Position numbers and translations under genes: made by a program
NCBI GenBank assembly: GCA_008921705.1
Contig: VFFE01006013.1
Span: 217,754-281,753 of the forward strand
From: Burhinus oedicnemus
Lineage: Eukaryota > Chordata > Aves > Charadriiformes > Burhinidae
DNA length: 64,000 nt
Reading direction: 5' to 3'
The notes under the pieces: generated by a model
The model's database searches: none
What the model saw: the letters and a program-made list of their open reading frames with translations, nothing else
Told to the model about the DNA's origin: nothing
Part shown: piece after piece, positions 50,491 to 63,400 of the stretch
Layout of the letters: every line of letters begins with the position of its first letter
Numbering within the stretch: the stretch's first letter is position 1

Positions 50491-51479
50491 ATGTCGTGGT
50501 ATCCTGTGATGGATGGCATCAGCTCGTGATTATCTTCGCCCCTCAAAAGGGGCAGAAGAGTTGCACACAGAGCTCCTCTTAGTTTGCCGTGGTCAGTAGG
50601 TTTCAGCACCACGTTCTTCAGCACAATCTTCTTAAGCCAAGAGTTCCCAATTTACAGGCACCAGAGACAACCCTCAGCCAGCAAATTCTTGCGGACCAAA
50701 CAATCTTGACCTCCATTGGAGTATTTTAGGAAATCTCTGGACCTGTAGGGAAGATGTTAAATATGAATGCAGAAACACTCTACCAGCAGTGGCACTCTTG
50801 AGCTCCTGATGTGTTAATTGGAGAGTACCAGGCAAAACAGTCAAATAACTAAGGAGCAGATGCTACCTTCATAGGCAAACCAGTGTCTGAGAAGCAGGGA
50901 GATGATACATGAGATGCTTTAAGAACAAGACACAAGAGACACAGCTCTCAGCTCCAGACCTCAGCAAGGTCCCTAGGTAAAATGGGGAGAAAGGTTTAGC
51001 TGCAAAATCTCTCAGCCAAAACAAATATCAAATAAATAAAAAAATAATCATTGCTTCAGCTATTTCAGAAAGTTGTGAATTGCATAGATTTAATTAAGCT
51101 GTTCATAAAAAGCCATTTTGTCATTAACAAAATTAAACATTTCAATTTCTGTGAGAATTCTTCATTTTAAGTTTCCTTAATTTTAAGGAAAATTATGTCA
51201 AGAAACTTTGAAGAAAACAAAGGTTTGCATTTCAAGTTAAATGTAAGATTTAATTAAAACCACAAATCCTTTTATAAATGCCAGCTGCGATCTCAATGAA
51301 CAGAGGGCATGGGAAGAGGATCGAGCCCTTATGGTCTAATTCTTCCCTTGGCCAAGACCAGTGGCTCAGGGGCCTGAGCAGGAGTAGCCTCATCAGCTTC
51401 CTGCAGGGCAGCCATCTACAGCACCCAGCCCATCCAGGTAGCACCTGGCCCACGGTGACGACTCTGTATGGATGATGAA

Positions 51480-51660
51480 GCCAACAATGTTTGAGAAGGT
51501 GAAGGTGGCAGAGAAAGATATTCTGGAGGAGAGTGTGCAGCAGCAGAAGGAAGAATGGATGCTCTAATCTGGATGTAGAAGGAGAAGCTGAATTGCGAAA
51601 GATGGCTGAAGAACAAAGTGCTGCAGAGGTCAAGGGAGCAGTAGACTATAATCACTTAAT
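51480..51660 (+). pseudogene. Possible decayed coding fragment with coiled-coil character (uncertain)
   Basis: From about 51487 one frame reads MFEKVKVAEKDILEESVQQQ and then KEEWML before a stop at about 51567. A second frame, open across the same place, continues LDVEGEAELRKMAEEQSAAE, then VKGAVDY. Both halves are rich in Glu, Lys, Gln and Leu with coiled-coil-like spacing, as if one heptad-rich region had been split by a frameshift. I do not recognise the parent gene. It could be chance in purine-rich DNA. An AATAAA at 51849-51854 follows, but with no poly(A) tract, so a processed copy is not evident. Confidence 0.2.
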
Positions 51661-54600
51661 GGTATACATTATCATCGCATCCATCATCCATTTTTATTAC
51701 AGTGTATGCTTGACACAGGAGGAACACGTGTGCTCGACCAGGGCCTGGGCTGAGGCACAATACTATGCATACAACATGGGTTATGGTGTTCTGCAGCTAT
51801 TAAAAGTTAAGGTTATTAATGTTTGCGCTTTTTTCATTATGAATGGGTAATAAAGCATGTTTATTGCTCTAATGACTACAAAAACAAGTGTTAGCTATTT
51901 TCTGAGACCAGTAGTGTTTCTAGAAGTGACAGGTGACTTTGTGCTGACCTTGGGCTTGGGACAAACCTTTCATTTCAAAAGATGCATCCAAGAGGTAAAC
52001 AATGGGAATGCTGCCACAAAGCTTGTTCATAGCTGTCAGGTTTCCACCAAGGGATGAAGTTTCTATGTATCTTTTTTAAATTTTTAAAAATTAAATAAAT
52101 GGAAAAATATTGTAATCTGGGCGTGTTGGCTTGTCTCAAATTGTATTGAGTGCAAATATCTTAAATATAGAATTGTAAATAGGGCCGTGGCACACAGCAA
52201 AGAGACTGTGGAGTGTTTAACATGCTACTTTATTCAAATCAGCAAGCCCCATTAAAGTACATTACCGTAATGTCTTCTGTCAGAGCCTTCCTTCTTTGCT
52301 TCGTTAGACCGCTGTGTCTCTAAGACACACAGCTGCTGTTTGCATGAGGTATTAGGAACTCTCTCTCAGTGAAAGGTACTATCGGCATCAATTATTTCCA
52401 TTTCAGCTGTGCTGGGGTGAAAGTCAGCAACTGCACGTTGTTGTTAATCTCTGATGCGCTCTGCAATCCAGACAGTAAAAGCTGAAATACCTGTAAATTA
52501 TCTCTTCCAGTGGTTGGTCCTGCAGGCTTGAAACATAAAATATCGTTTTGTCTGTACGTGTTGTATTTAACCACAAGCAGAGGAAATACATCACTTGCTG
52601 GAGATGCTTTTGTGTCAGATTATAATCGTGACCTTTGACATACGGTGAGAGCCAGGAAGCAAAATGGAGAAAGATCAAGCGTGACCTTCACCTGTACTGA
52701 ATATATCTATGTTGCCAAACAAATGTAGACAGACTTTTTTAAGCAGTTATTTGGGGCATTTTCCTTTGGCCTTTTTTTTGTTTTTTTTTTTCAAGAGAAC
52801 AACTGGAAGCATCTTTAAAAGGCCTGAATTTTGAGAGGGTGTCCCAGCAGTTCATAAAAAGCCATGTCCCTGTATTGTCTTACAAGCCAGGAGCCTGGAA
52901 AGCTCTAGTCGCTCGGAGAATCTTGGTCCACAGCTTAGGTTCTCTCTTTCACACAGGAAATACATGGTCTTGGATTGAATTTAGAGACAGGGGAGACGGC
53001 AACGTGCAATGAAAGCAGTGAAAGGCACAATATTTGCATCTACTTCTTTGCTAGTTAGCAGTTTGTCTGGGAAAGTCTTGGGTCTGAGTCTCCCAAGCGT
53101 TGAACTGGTGGCAGAGGGGGCTCAACTCATGCTAATACCATGACCTCCCTTTTTCCTCACCCTCAAAACCCTCCTTAGAAACTGCTTCCTTTGTGGGACC
53201 TTTAAAGGCTGACTTTCGTAGGGAGTGTGTCTCTACAGGGCCACGTACTACATGATGTTACTCCATAGATCGTGTGTCTCTGAGCTGGAGTGTGAGCGTT
53301 ACAGGGCAAGGATCGTGTCAGCTCACCAGTCTTTAAAATACCATTGCAATTTGCAGCAAATAATAGCACTAATAACCTCTAATAAAACAGCCTTAAAAGG
53401 CATTAGATAAAATTAGGATCCCTGTCTAGATAGACACTGTCTGAAGCCTGTATATAGGACTTAAGAGCACAGGTAACAATTTTTTTAGGATGTCTTAAAT
53501 AAGTCTCCAATAGAAACAATTTTAAATGTCTTTGAATATATTGTTTTATAGCAACTTTTATCAGCAGGGTATTACAGCAAATAAAAATCTCTCCCCACAT
53601 ACAAACTTCAGGCAAATATAATCCTAGGTTTTCCCCAACTTTGAAAAAGTTACATGATTGTCGTTGCATAAATAATATTTTCTCAAAATAAAATACTGAT
53701 AGTTGTATTTAAACTGTTTTCAAAATCAGCTTTCACTGTCAAGCTGATATCACTAAAAGAGGCAGAAAAGCACAATTTGTAAATAAAATTAATAAAAAAT
53801 AACACTGAATTTACAGCAGTTTCAAATAATCCCAGGAATTCTCAGCAATTAAGATGCTGCCTCTTCCCAAGCGCGTGTGCCACATACTGGAAGATCTCAG
53901 GTTTAGGAAAACTCACTCCAAGTTTCCCCTCAGTGTAAATCAGTCATGTAGCACAGCTCTGTGTAACAGCTGTGAAGAGAGATTGATTTATTCTAGGCAA
54001 CTTTGAAATTCAAGTGAAATTGCAAATCCCATAGCCATCCCTGCTCTTTTTAACATACGCCTCCTACCTAGTTGGCATATATTGTACTCTGTTAACTGAA
54101 CTCCAGTGATTTAAAAAGCCATCTTTTTCAGTAGCTGAGATTAGAGTAGGCTGGGTTTATATCTTATGATGTTTTTATTTATCTTTTTATAATTAAGTCT
54201 GTGGCCTTTGAAGCTGAAATCTATTTTGGAGTATAATTGTATGTAATGTTGCTACTAATGCAAAGACAAGCAGAGCAGACGGGTTCCTATTAACGGCATC
54301 TCATCTGCAACACCCAGGTGAAGCTGGGGTGGCTTAGTCTAAAGGGATTTATAAAGGGATTGTTGCAAGCTTCAAAACTCAACACAAGAGGGCTCCAGTT
54401 CCTTTTGTCAGGAAAAAAATTCCACAGCTGATGAAAAGAGCACAGCAAGGCTGAGAGGAGCAGTTCCCTCATGGTATAGTGTTGGAGGATGGTGACAAAG
54501 AGCAGCACGTAACTGCTGGCAGAAGATGTCTTGTCTGTGCCTGGCTCATCGTTCCCCAGGGGATGGAAATAGAAAAACCTGGAATAATGGCAGCGTGAAT

Positions 54601-56084
54601 GTATCTGTAAAAATGAATGAAAACGTGTGGTGTATGAAAACCTGAGGTTTTGTGCTCAAACACCGGCAGAGTAGAGAAAGGTCAAGAGAAGTTCACCTTG
54701 ACTGCTTCAGCTCTTGCAATCTGCAGCCTGGCTTCGTCTTCATCTCCTCACACACCAGCTCTGAACCAGGCAGGCCAGTGATGCGCGATGCCATTAGTGC
54801 TTGTCCACGGGTATGTGGGCAGGAGAGCAGGTGGCTTTGAGGCACCCTGGTAGCAGGCTGTCAGCTCAGGAAGACACAGCATCCTATCTGATCTGAGGGA
54901 AGGTTGTCTCAACAAGTTGTGCTGCCACAGTGTTTTCCTCAAGCCATCCTGCAGTTGTGTACCCACCGCCTCCTGTGTTTCACAAGCCCTGCCTGTGTAG
55001 GTTGGGCTCCACAAGGTGAAGGAGAAGATCTGTCAAAGAAGAACTTAAGTGAGAGGCATCCTAAATGTGAATAACAAGGTTGCTATGATACAGGCTTGAC
55101 TCTCCATCAGCAAACAGTGTAAAAGTAGCTTTACCACATTCCCTAGTTCTTGATGGAGAGAAGGAGTAGTGTGGCCTATGGGCTTGAGCCATGGCTGGGG
55201 AACTCAAGTGCCTTTTCTTCTGTTCTTGGTTGTATGATGACCTCCCAAATGACCAGAGGACTGATCACTTCTGTCTGTGAAAAGGAGATAGTAGTGCTGC
55301 CATTGTAAAGTGCTTCGAGATCTGCTGGTGAGAAGAATGCTATAGGACAGCAATGTTTCACTGTTAGTACATGTGGAAATTGCTGCCCAAGCATCTTCTG
55401 GGAAGAGTTGACCATGTTGCTCTGCCCCAGCAGACTCTCAGGCTGCTTTGGGAAGGCTGCTCCAGTGAAAAACTGTTGTGCAAACACACTGCCATCTTCA
55501 CGTGCATAGAAAGTAGCTCATCTCCAGGGTCTGTGCATTTGCTAATAGTGATAAAAGAGGAAGGAACTGCATATTTACTAGAAAATAAGTGGACTTCAGA
55601 GGAAGCAAGTAGGAAAGACATTGCCAATCATCTCTGAAAATAGCCCACAACGTAAGGAAGGAAACAGATATCAGTCATTTCTGCCGCTCATCTTTCATTT
55701 CCCCTTGGAAAATTTCATTCCAAAATCATTACAAGGCAAATCTGCTTTCTGGAGAAGATGTTTAGAGCATGCCACTGCTTTTCTGTGCTATAAAGCATTT
55801 GAACTAAATGTTTTGATTGATACTAGTAATTAAATTATTTCCCTTGTGATGGGTTTCTAGCCTGTGTGTCCAGGGCAAGAGGCATCCCATGGAAGTACCG
55901 GGAGGGTTTGGGCGGGGGGGGGAAAAACTTCTCTCTGCTGTCACTGGCAGCTGTCAAGTTTCAGCAGAAGGTTTGATTGGGCTGAAAGCTGTACTGAGCC
56001 AGAATGAAACTGTGAGCGCTTTACGTACGGCCCATGAAATATGATCAGTCTGGATGTGAGTAATGAGGCTAATAATAATAACAA

Positions 56085-56109
56085 TAATACCTAATAGAAT
56101 TAGGTATTA
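56085..56109. promoter_or_regulatory. 25-bp palindrome with a paired-type homeodomain core (candidate)
   Basis: Arms TAATACCTAAT (56085-56095) and ATTAGGTATTA (56099-56109) are exact reverse complements around AGA. The centre, 56092-56102, fits TAATNNNATTA, the P3 dimer site of paired-class homeodomains. Function is inference. Confidence 0.35.
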
Positions 56110-57416
56110 ATGATTCATTTGAAGCACTGCATGAAATGTGGCCACAGTACTCAAAAGGACTCATAGCTGGACCTCGCCAAAGCTCCCAGTGCATTCATAG
56201 CAACACTGATTTAAAATACTTTCTGAATGTTCTCAACACTGGACTGGCAGTGTGAGGAGGAAATCCCCACTTCCACTTGTACTTGAATGAGCTCTCTAAG
56301 TTATCTGAGTTATCACCCAGCTCTGTAAAGTGGTTTGCCTCATTAAACTCTCTATTCTGCACACCCTCAGCATCAGAACTTGTCCCTGGAAGGTGGATGC
56401 TCTGCCAGCTTCTGCTGTCTCCACTGCAGGAATCATCTTTCTGTATTTAATAGAGACTTTCAAACTTCTTCCTGCTGTTCTGACCCTTTAGTACACTAGC
56501 AAACACGGACAAGTAGTGGAGAGGACTCTTGCTGAAGTAAGGGTATCTCACCCAAGATGTATTCCCCCTTATATGTTCCAATGTACAAATCAGTGTTGGC
56601 ACAAGGCAGTGTATATTCTCTGGATTTTAACATCCTTTTTACAAGGAGGTAACTCGCATGTCTCTGATGGGAGGGATTATGTGCACTTAGCAAGTTGCTG
56701 ATATTATGACATGGACATGTGCACATGAAGCTCGCATGGCTGAGTGTGTTATGTCACAGGCCATATCCTCAACTGTGTAAGCAACTGTAGACCCGTTAGC
56801 ACTTCATTCCTTAAGAGCTTAATCTTGCAATCCTTCCTACTGCTAGTAGCCCTTACTCATGTGAGTAAGCAGATATTCCACTTCAGCCCCTTGTAGCCTG
56901 TAAGCTGCTCCCTGTTCCTAGAAAATCCTCAGCGTCAGGTGGCTTTCCAGCCTTAGTGTTGTTGTCATGTTCTTTGCAACCATTATATTTATTCACTAAA
57001 AGCTACCTCATTCACTCTGACCTGGCTTTTCAATGAAGATGGTGGCAAAGAGCCTGCTGGCTTCAGTTCTGCAGGCTCAAAGGCCTTACCTAAGGAGCTG
57101 CATCCTGTAAAGCGCTGAGCACTGTCATCGGGTCCAGGCAAAGGCTAAAGCATGGGCCAAAAGGTTAATCGCACAAACTGACTCTGCCGCCACTCTGAAA
57201 ATCACTCTCATGCTGAATTCCTGCAGAGAGCTCGGCACTGTCCAGGGTTTAGCTCTGGTAGTCAAAAATTTGCAGGGTTTCATGGCACAAGTCATTAACC
57301 TTTCCAATTTAGTGGTTCTGCGCAGCTCCAGTTCCTTAAATATCATGTCTGTATAAACCACATGCTCTGACCCTCTGAAAATGCAGATTCTTAATGAAAT
57401 TCAGCTTTAGAAAATG

Positions 57417-57465
57417 CAGGTGTTGCAACACCTGTTTTTACTCGAACAACACGTTAATGCAATTA
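57417..57465. promoter_or_regulatory. E-box palindrome next to a P3 homeodomain site (candidate enhancer core)
   Basis: CAGGTGTTGCAACACCTG (57417-57434) is a perfect 18-bp palindrome with an E-box (CAGGTG/CACCTG) at each end and TTGCAA in the middle. Twenty bases on, TAATGCAATTA (57455-57465) fits TAATNNNATTA. A further TTAATTGC lies at 57694-57701. The block lies in repeat-free DNA on the side of PPM1A where the SIX6 cluster is expected. Function is inference. Confidence 0.35.
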
Positions 57466-58754
57466 GCTTCCCAAAGCCCTCCTGTATGGGGAGAAATGCA
57501 CATGAGAGCTCGAGGCATCGCTGTAAGCAACAAGTATCTCTTTTCTTTCTGATGTCAGAATTAGGAGACAAAAAGTTTCATGGGTGGTCCACAGTGGAGG
57601 GAGAAATCTTTTCCTTTCCTTTTTTTTTCCCTCCTTCACGAACAAGCAGTAAAGAATACATTGCTTTCAGCGGGCAGAATGTCCCTATCGCTTTTAATTG
57701 CACCTTTCAGCGAATTTACTAACTGCTCCTTTGCCATTTATTAGCCAGAGGCCAGAGTGTGAAAGGTGGTTATCTGAAGTGTGCTCGGGAGGCTGAACTC
57801 GTTGTGAAGTTGGCGATATCCAGCCCTGGGCCTTGTTTGATTACATTCATGCCCAGCCTAAGAAGTATATTTTTGACTAGCAGTAAAAATAAAGCCAGAA
57901 AGCTATATGAGATTTCATTTTCTTGGTTCTTAGAGAAAGCAGCTGCCCACATTTGGTCAGATTTGAAGTGAATTGCATGTTTTGTGTTGCCTGTATTACA
58001 TGGTCACAGTTTTCACAGATCTTTATGTTTAATTAATGCCTTCCCATTTGCATGCCATATCTCCAGGCAGATATCAGTGATGTTATCCATATCACACCAG
58101 TTTAATTTTCAGTGCATCTCCTTCAGCCTCTCTAGTTGTCCCCTAGAGCTGGATGCAGATCCCCATTTAAGCACGCTGCTTTATAACCTGGTGACCGTGG
58201 GAAAAGACTTTCTTGCGCTCAGATTATTTCAGAGCGTTCCCATGAACAGTGAATGTCTGTGTCCAAGCTCAGACAGATTTTCGTTCTACGTGAGAAGAGG
58301 AGCAGCTGGCCTGGTGGTCAACCAGCAGTGCTGTATGGTTGGCACAAATGTGGTTTGCGAACAGAGATGAAGTTTCAGGAAGCTGGCTCACTCCTTGGCT
58401 TTGCTACAGGCTCCCTTTGGGGTTTTGCCCATGGCACATAGCTACCCTCATTGTCTCTCAGCACCAGGTACTCTGGGCTTTCTCTGGGACATTTTGCCTA
58501 ATGACTTCTTGTAGAATTAGATGTGGTCAGATGAGAGAGGTTCCTGCTTCCCCTGCTTGACCTACTTTAATGTTCACCCCATCACAGCAGCCAGAGAGCG
58601 GAATTTGCTCCATTGCATGATTCAGTAGCAGAAGCAGATCCAGAGCCGCATGCCTTGTCCTGGGTTGGGGACAGTATAACACCTGGATAACCACCATGCT
58701 TGCCTTGCTCATCACCTTCAGAGGAAGAAACCTCTGCCATACTCAGAGCTGGTG

Positions 58755-60401
58755 GGATGGAGTATGCTATCAGCAAGTTTGCTGATGACACAAAACTGGG
58801 AGGGGTGGGTGACACACCGGAAGGCTGTGCTGCCATTCAGTGTGACCTAGACAGGCTGGAGAGTTGGGCAGAGAGAAACCTCATGAAGTTCAACAAAGGC
58901 AAGTGTAGGGTCCTGCACCTGGGGAGGAATAACCCCATGCACTAGTACAGGTTAGGGGTTGACCTGCTGGAAAGCATCACTGTGGAAAGGGACCTGGGAG
59001 TCCTGGTGGACAACAGGATGACCATGAGCCAGCAATGTGCCCTTGTAGCCAAGAAGGCCAATGGCATCCTGGGGTGCATCAAGAGGTGTGTGGCAAGCAG
59101 GTTGTGGGAGGTTATCCTCCCCCTCTACTCTGCCCTGGTGAGGCTGTATCTGGAGTACTGTGTCCAGTTCTGGGCTCCCCAGTTCAAGAAGGAAGGGGAA
59201 CTGCTGGAGAGGGTACAGCAAAGGGCTATGAAGATGATTAGGGGACTGGAACATCTTTCTTATGAGGAAAGGCTGAGGGACTTGAGTCTTTTTAGTCTGG
59301 AGAAGAGAAGACTCAGAGGGGATCTCATCAATGCTTACAAATATTTAAAGGGAGGTGTCCTGGTTTGAGGTAAAACAGGACCAATTTTATTCAGTAACTT
59401 TACTTTTTAGCTAGGCCTCTTCTAACTGCTGAAATTACCAGCATGTTGTGCAGAAACTGTTTGCGCTCAGAGTGATAAGATCCATGTTTATAGTTGATGC
59501 CAAGGAATGGTATGCAGAGAGGCTCTTGCTTGTCCTTACTGCTATAACAACCAAGGCCAGCCAACTTTGTTACTTGTCCCGTTGGAGAGTCAGAAGCGGA
59601 AAAGCGTAGCGGGGTCACCCCTGCGGGGAGGAGCGGACAGGACAGGTGACCCAAACCTGACCCACAGGGTATTCCATCCCATCTGCCTCATGCTCAGTAG
59701 AAAAGCTGATGGACCAAAGGGTCAGCCCTCTTTCTTCAATGGCCGGCATCCGAGGAGGACTCTGTCTTTGTGTCCACCTTTCATCCTGATCTAGAATCCA
59801 GATCCGGAATCCAGTTTCCGTCCGTCACTGAGTCCCATCTGGGACTTCCCCAGCACCTGCTGGTGACGTGATTGTCATCCTGGGAGCTTGATAGGGTTTT
59901 GTATATATTTCATTATTTTTTTATTATTATTTTATTATTAATATTTCATTAAAGTAGTTCAGTTCCTTCTAAACTCCTAAGTCTCTCTTTTTCTCTCTCT
60001 CTCTTGCCTCCCTTTGGGAGCAGAGCAAGAGAGAGAGAGCATCTGTCATTCCACTGGATTGGGCCAATCTGGCCCAAACCACGACAGGAGGGTGCTGGGA
60101 GGATGGGGCCAGTCTTTTTTCAGTGGTGCCCAGTGATAAGACAAGAAGTAACGGGCACAAACTTGAACATAGGAAGTTCCATCTAGACATAAGGAGGAAC
60201 TTCTTTACTTTGAGGGTGGCAGAGTACTGGAACAGGCTGCCCAGAGAGGTGGTGGAGTCTCCGACTCTGGAGACATTCAAAACCCGCCTGGACGCCATCC
60301 TGTGCAACCTGCTCTAGGTGACCCTGCTCTGGCAGGGGGGTTGGACTAGATGATCTCCAAAGGTCCCTTCCAACCCCTATGATTCTGTGATTCTGTGATT
60401 T
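58755..60401 (+). mobile_element. CR1 LINE (3' part of pol plus 3' UTR), split by an LTR
   Basis: CR1 sequence runs 58755-59355 and resumes 60087-60401. Pieces in order are [39 protein letters not shown], one in-frame TAG at about 58942-58944, then [58 protein letters not shown] and KYLKGG. After the inserted LTR come [29 protein letters not shown] and a stop at about 60316. The 3' UTR follows with GGACTAGATGATCTCC and a tail of repeated ATTCTGTG ending near 60401. Apart from the TAG and the insertion the frame is open, so this is a fairly young, 5'-truncated copy; roughly 916 bases are CR1. Confidence 0.95.
59356..60086 (+). mobile_element. Solo LTR of an endogenous retrovirus, inserted in CR1
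   Basis: The element is 731 bases, starting TGTCCTGGTTT and ending AAACCACGACA, inverted termini with one mismatch. It is flanked by the 5-base duplication GGAGG at 59351-59355 and 60087-60091, inside the CR1 codons for KGG. Orientation is plus: a degraded TATA-like AGTAGAAAAG near 59697 precedes ATTAAA at 59948-59953, followed by a CT-rich stretch at about 59979-60004. It contains no viral genes. It must be younger than the CR1 it interrupts. It resembles avian LTR families I recognise, but I cannot assign a name. Confidence 0.93.
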
Positions 60402-63400
60402 GACCCTGTAAATTCATCCCCATGGAAGTAGAATGTGTTCATATAGGTAGCTCAGGTCTGAAGTCTTTCTGCACATGAAGCAAGGTGCCATTAAGTTTGT
60501 AATAATTTTGAAGGGAAAATTGCTGTTTGCTGGAGTATTGGATTAGCAACATCCTCAGGACTTGCACTCCCAGTTTGAATACAGCTTGGGCCACACATAA
60601 AAAGAGTTATTTAAGATAGTAGAAAAAGACTGACTTCTTCTACAGCCAGATCAGATGGTTATTAGTGTTGAAAATGTTTTCAGATGTGTATTTTTTCCTG
60701 CTGAAGTGAAGCATGTACGAGTGTGACTTCAGCATATCTGACCAGAGACCTAAGATAGGTTCAGTGCCAAGCAATGCCTTCAGGGCACTGCACAGTCCCT
60801 ACCAATATTATAGCACTAGGACTGAGTGTGTGCATCTCTAAAAGAGGTCAGCCTATGACACAGCGCAGACAAAGTCAAGGGGTGCTCTGGCAACCTACCC
60901 TTCTTTTGGAGCATCACTACCCTTACCTGAGAGAGAATGGAGAGCGCTGCTTAAAAATGTTTCCCTGTCTTCTTTTCACATTCTGCCAATGTTAAAAAAT
61001 ACAGCATCTCTGACCAGATTTTTGTATATGCTGCAATTCCATTTAAAAAATTGTAAATTTATAATATTTATAAAGAGAAGGTTATATTTTATATATAGCT
61101 ACTACTTAGTATTTTGGTGCAATTCTTTTTTATTTCGTCTGTCTTGGATGTGTGTTTAAATTTGTTGTTTCCTCCTGAGGATTGTAATTTTTGCACTGTG
61201 GGTAAAGAAGCCTCAAAAGAATAAGGTTTTTCAGGCAAAATATCCAGGGCACAGTATCTGCTTTCATAAAGCTCTGGACATGCTGTTTGCCATTTCCTAA
61301 TCTTATTCTTGTTTTTCTATGCTGCTGGAGACTAACTTCTGGTGGCAAAGTCCTTGTACAGAAAAAAGTGAATATTTTGACCAATAGCCTGAAATCACAC
61401 ATTCTTTCATTGAAAACAGTTAATTAGGAATTGAGCTCTGAAGTTAATTTCACCAAGGTCATTCACTGTTCTATTGGGTCCAGTGACCCTGTCTTAAGTA
61501 ATCACGGCATTAACATACAAGGTTATAGCTTTCTTTTCAGTTGATGACATAATCTCTTTAATTGGTGTCAGGAGGCCTGCTTATGAAAGAACCATGGAAA
61601 ACACCTATAGACTATAATTTTACTTTCCCCATTCACAGAGCAAATGAAACAAGCCTTAAGAATGTACTAGAGGCTCATTACATCTCCTAGCCTGTCAACA
61701 CAAAGCCCCTCCATTTCAGCCAAAGCATTAGGAATGATCAATTCTGTTTACTTCTAACTTCAGCCTGTGAACTATTAACCTTTTCAGCAAAACTGGTGAA
61801 TAGTAAATGTCAGATAATCCTCTCTGAGAAAGTTAAGAGGGTAGATAATGCACTTTAATTGATTAAAACTTTCACAGACAAAAGTTTAAAATATCAACAG
61901 GAGAATCCCTCGCTATTCCTGTTTTTGGTGGGACGTGATCCAACTGTTCCGTGTTCACCCCAGTATCCACTTTAATTTTATCTTTTCTGAGCTAAAACTT
62001 TTCTAAAAACTATACCTGAAAATTAAATATCCTGCTTAACAGAAATTCTGCATTTAGAAGACAAAGTCCCTTCTGCAGAGGGTGTGCACTGGCTCAGCAG
62101 GAGAGGAGCTACGCAGAGTTAAGCTAGGGTAGGATTTACACAGGTTGTTATCGGAGGTAGACTGAAAACAAATATCCCTGTTGACCATATTTACAAAGCT
62201 CAGAAATGAGTATAAATACTTAAATATGTTCTCCTCATTCTATAGTACTAGGAGTTACTGCTTAGCCTAAATATTTGGCTTTCCCCCCCCCCCGAGCAAT
62301 CTGGACTCTTGCATATTCTATGATTGATCCAACTCCTTCACAAGGGATTTTCTTTGTAACTCTTAGGAAATCTGTCAGCAGTCTCTGAGTGAGAGTCTCA
62401 AAATCTGCAGTAAACACTACACTGTTTCTGGAGATAGCAAGATGTATTTCACCAGCACGAAAATTATTCATGTCTTCTGCTTTTTCTCCCATTGCATTCC
62501 TCTAAACGTTCTCCTATTTCAGGTTTTTAGTGTCTCTTTGGGGAACTCACATAACCCACTATTCTGCTGTTGCACATTACCATCTGATCATTCCCAGCTC
62601 GTGAAGCTATCCCTTAAGTTCATATTTATCAGTTGACATTATCTTCACAATGTTTGTACAATTTTTATTTTCTGGTTAGAAATAAATTTTGATTTTGTTT
62701 AAAAGTGGGAAGAAAAGTTTTGAAAATTAATTTATTTTTTCCAAAGGAACAACCTTTTTTAAGAGAGAAACTTTAAAAACTCTACTTTTTCTCAGTTGTG
62801 ATTGCATGACACATTCATCGTAGTCCTTCTCAACCCTTTATTTTTTATAAGGCTGTGTTATATTCACACTGGAGTGAATACTGCTTACATTAAGCCTCCT
62901 TATTTTCAGAGCCTTGGCTATTAAAATCAACGAAACAAAGAATCCAGCTTGTTATTTGATGTACAAAACAATGCAAAAGACTGGCAAAAGCACTGATATG
63001 AAAGAGAACTTGTTATACATGTTTCAATAAGCCAGAGAGTAAACTCAGCATTACCCATCCCTTATTAGCAAAGCATTATTCCACTATTATCCTTATTCTG
63101 TGGGATGAACCCTAAGGAAAGCCACCAATTGCCCCTGGCTCCACCATGCCGAGCACAAAAAAACCACAAGATCTGGGTCAAAGTTATCAACTGAGGTATG
63201 TCCATTGGCATTTTTTTCTCCCAACTTGCTACGGCTCAGAGCAGCCCCGTATGGCAAGCTGGGCTCTGTAGATGAAGTCAGCAGGGAAATGGTGGTCAGT
63301 TGGGCAGAGCAAAGTCAAGGATCAGGTGAGCTGTGGCCAAATCTCTCCCCTTTAGCAGGCAACAGTAGTGGCAGCGTGCCCAGCGAGTGCCTGGTGGTGC

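Larger units (their letters stand above)
50491..58754. other. Intergenic; candidate regulatory palindromes; no gene recognised
   Basis: Includes an AT-rich part at 51000-51260 with a small 9-bp inverted repeat at 51172-51191, and a possible decayed coding piece at 51480-51660. GC-richer unique DNA lies at 54.6-55.1 kb. Palindromes with homeodomain-type cores lie at 56085-56109 and 57417-57465. No complete gene was recognised. The open frames present are short and without domains. Confidence 0.5.

Noticed and set aside
62310..62345. ATTCTATGATTG-like string suggesting a CR1 tail
   Set aside because: The flanks do not resemble CR1 3' UTR in either direction, and the match is too short.
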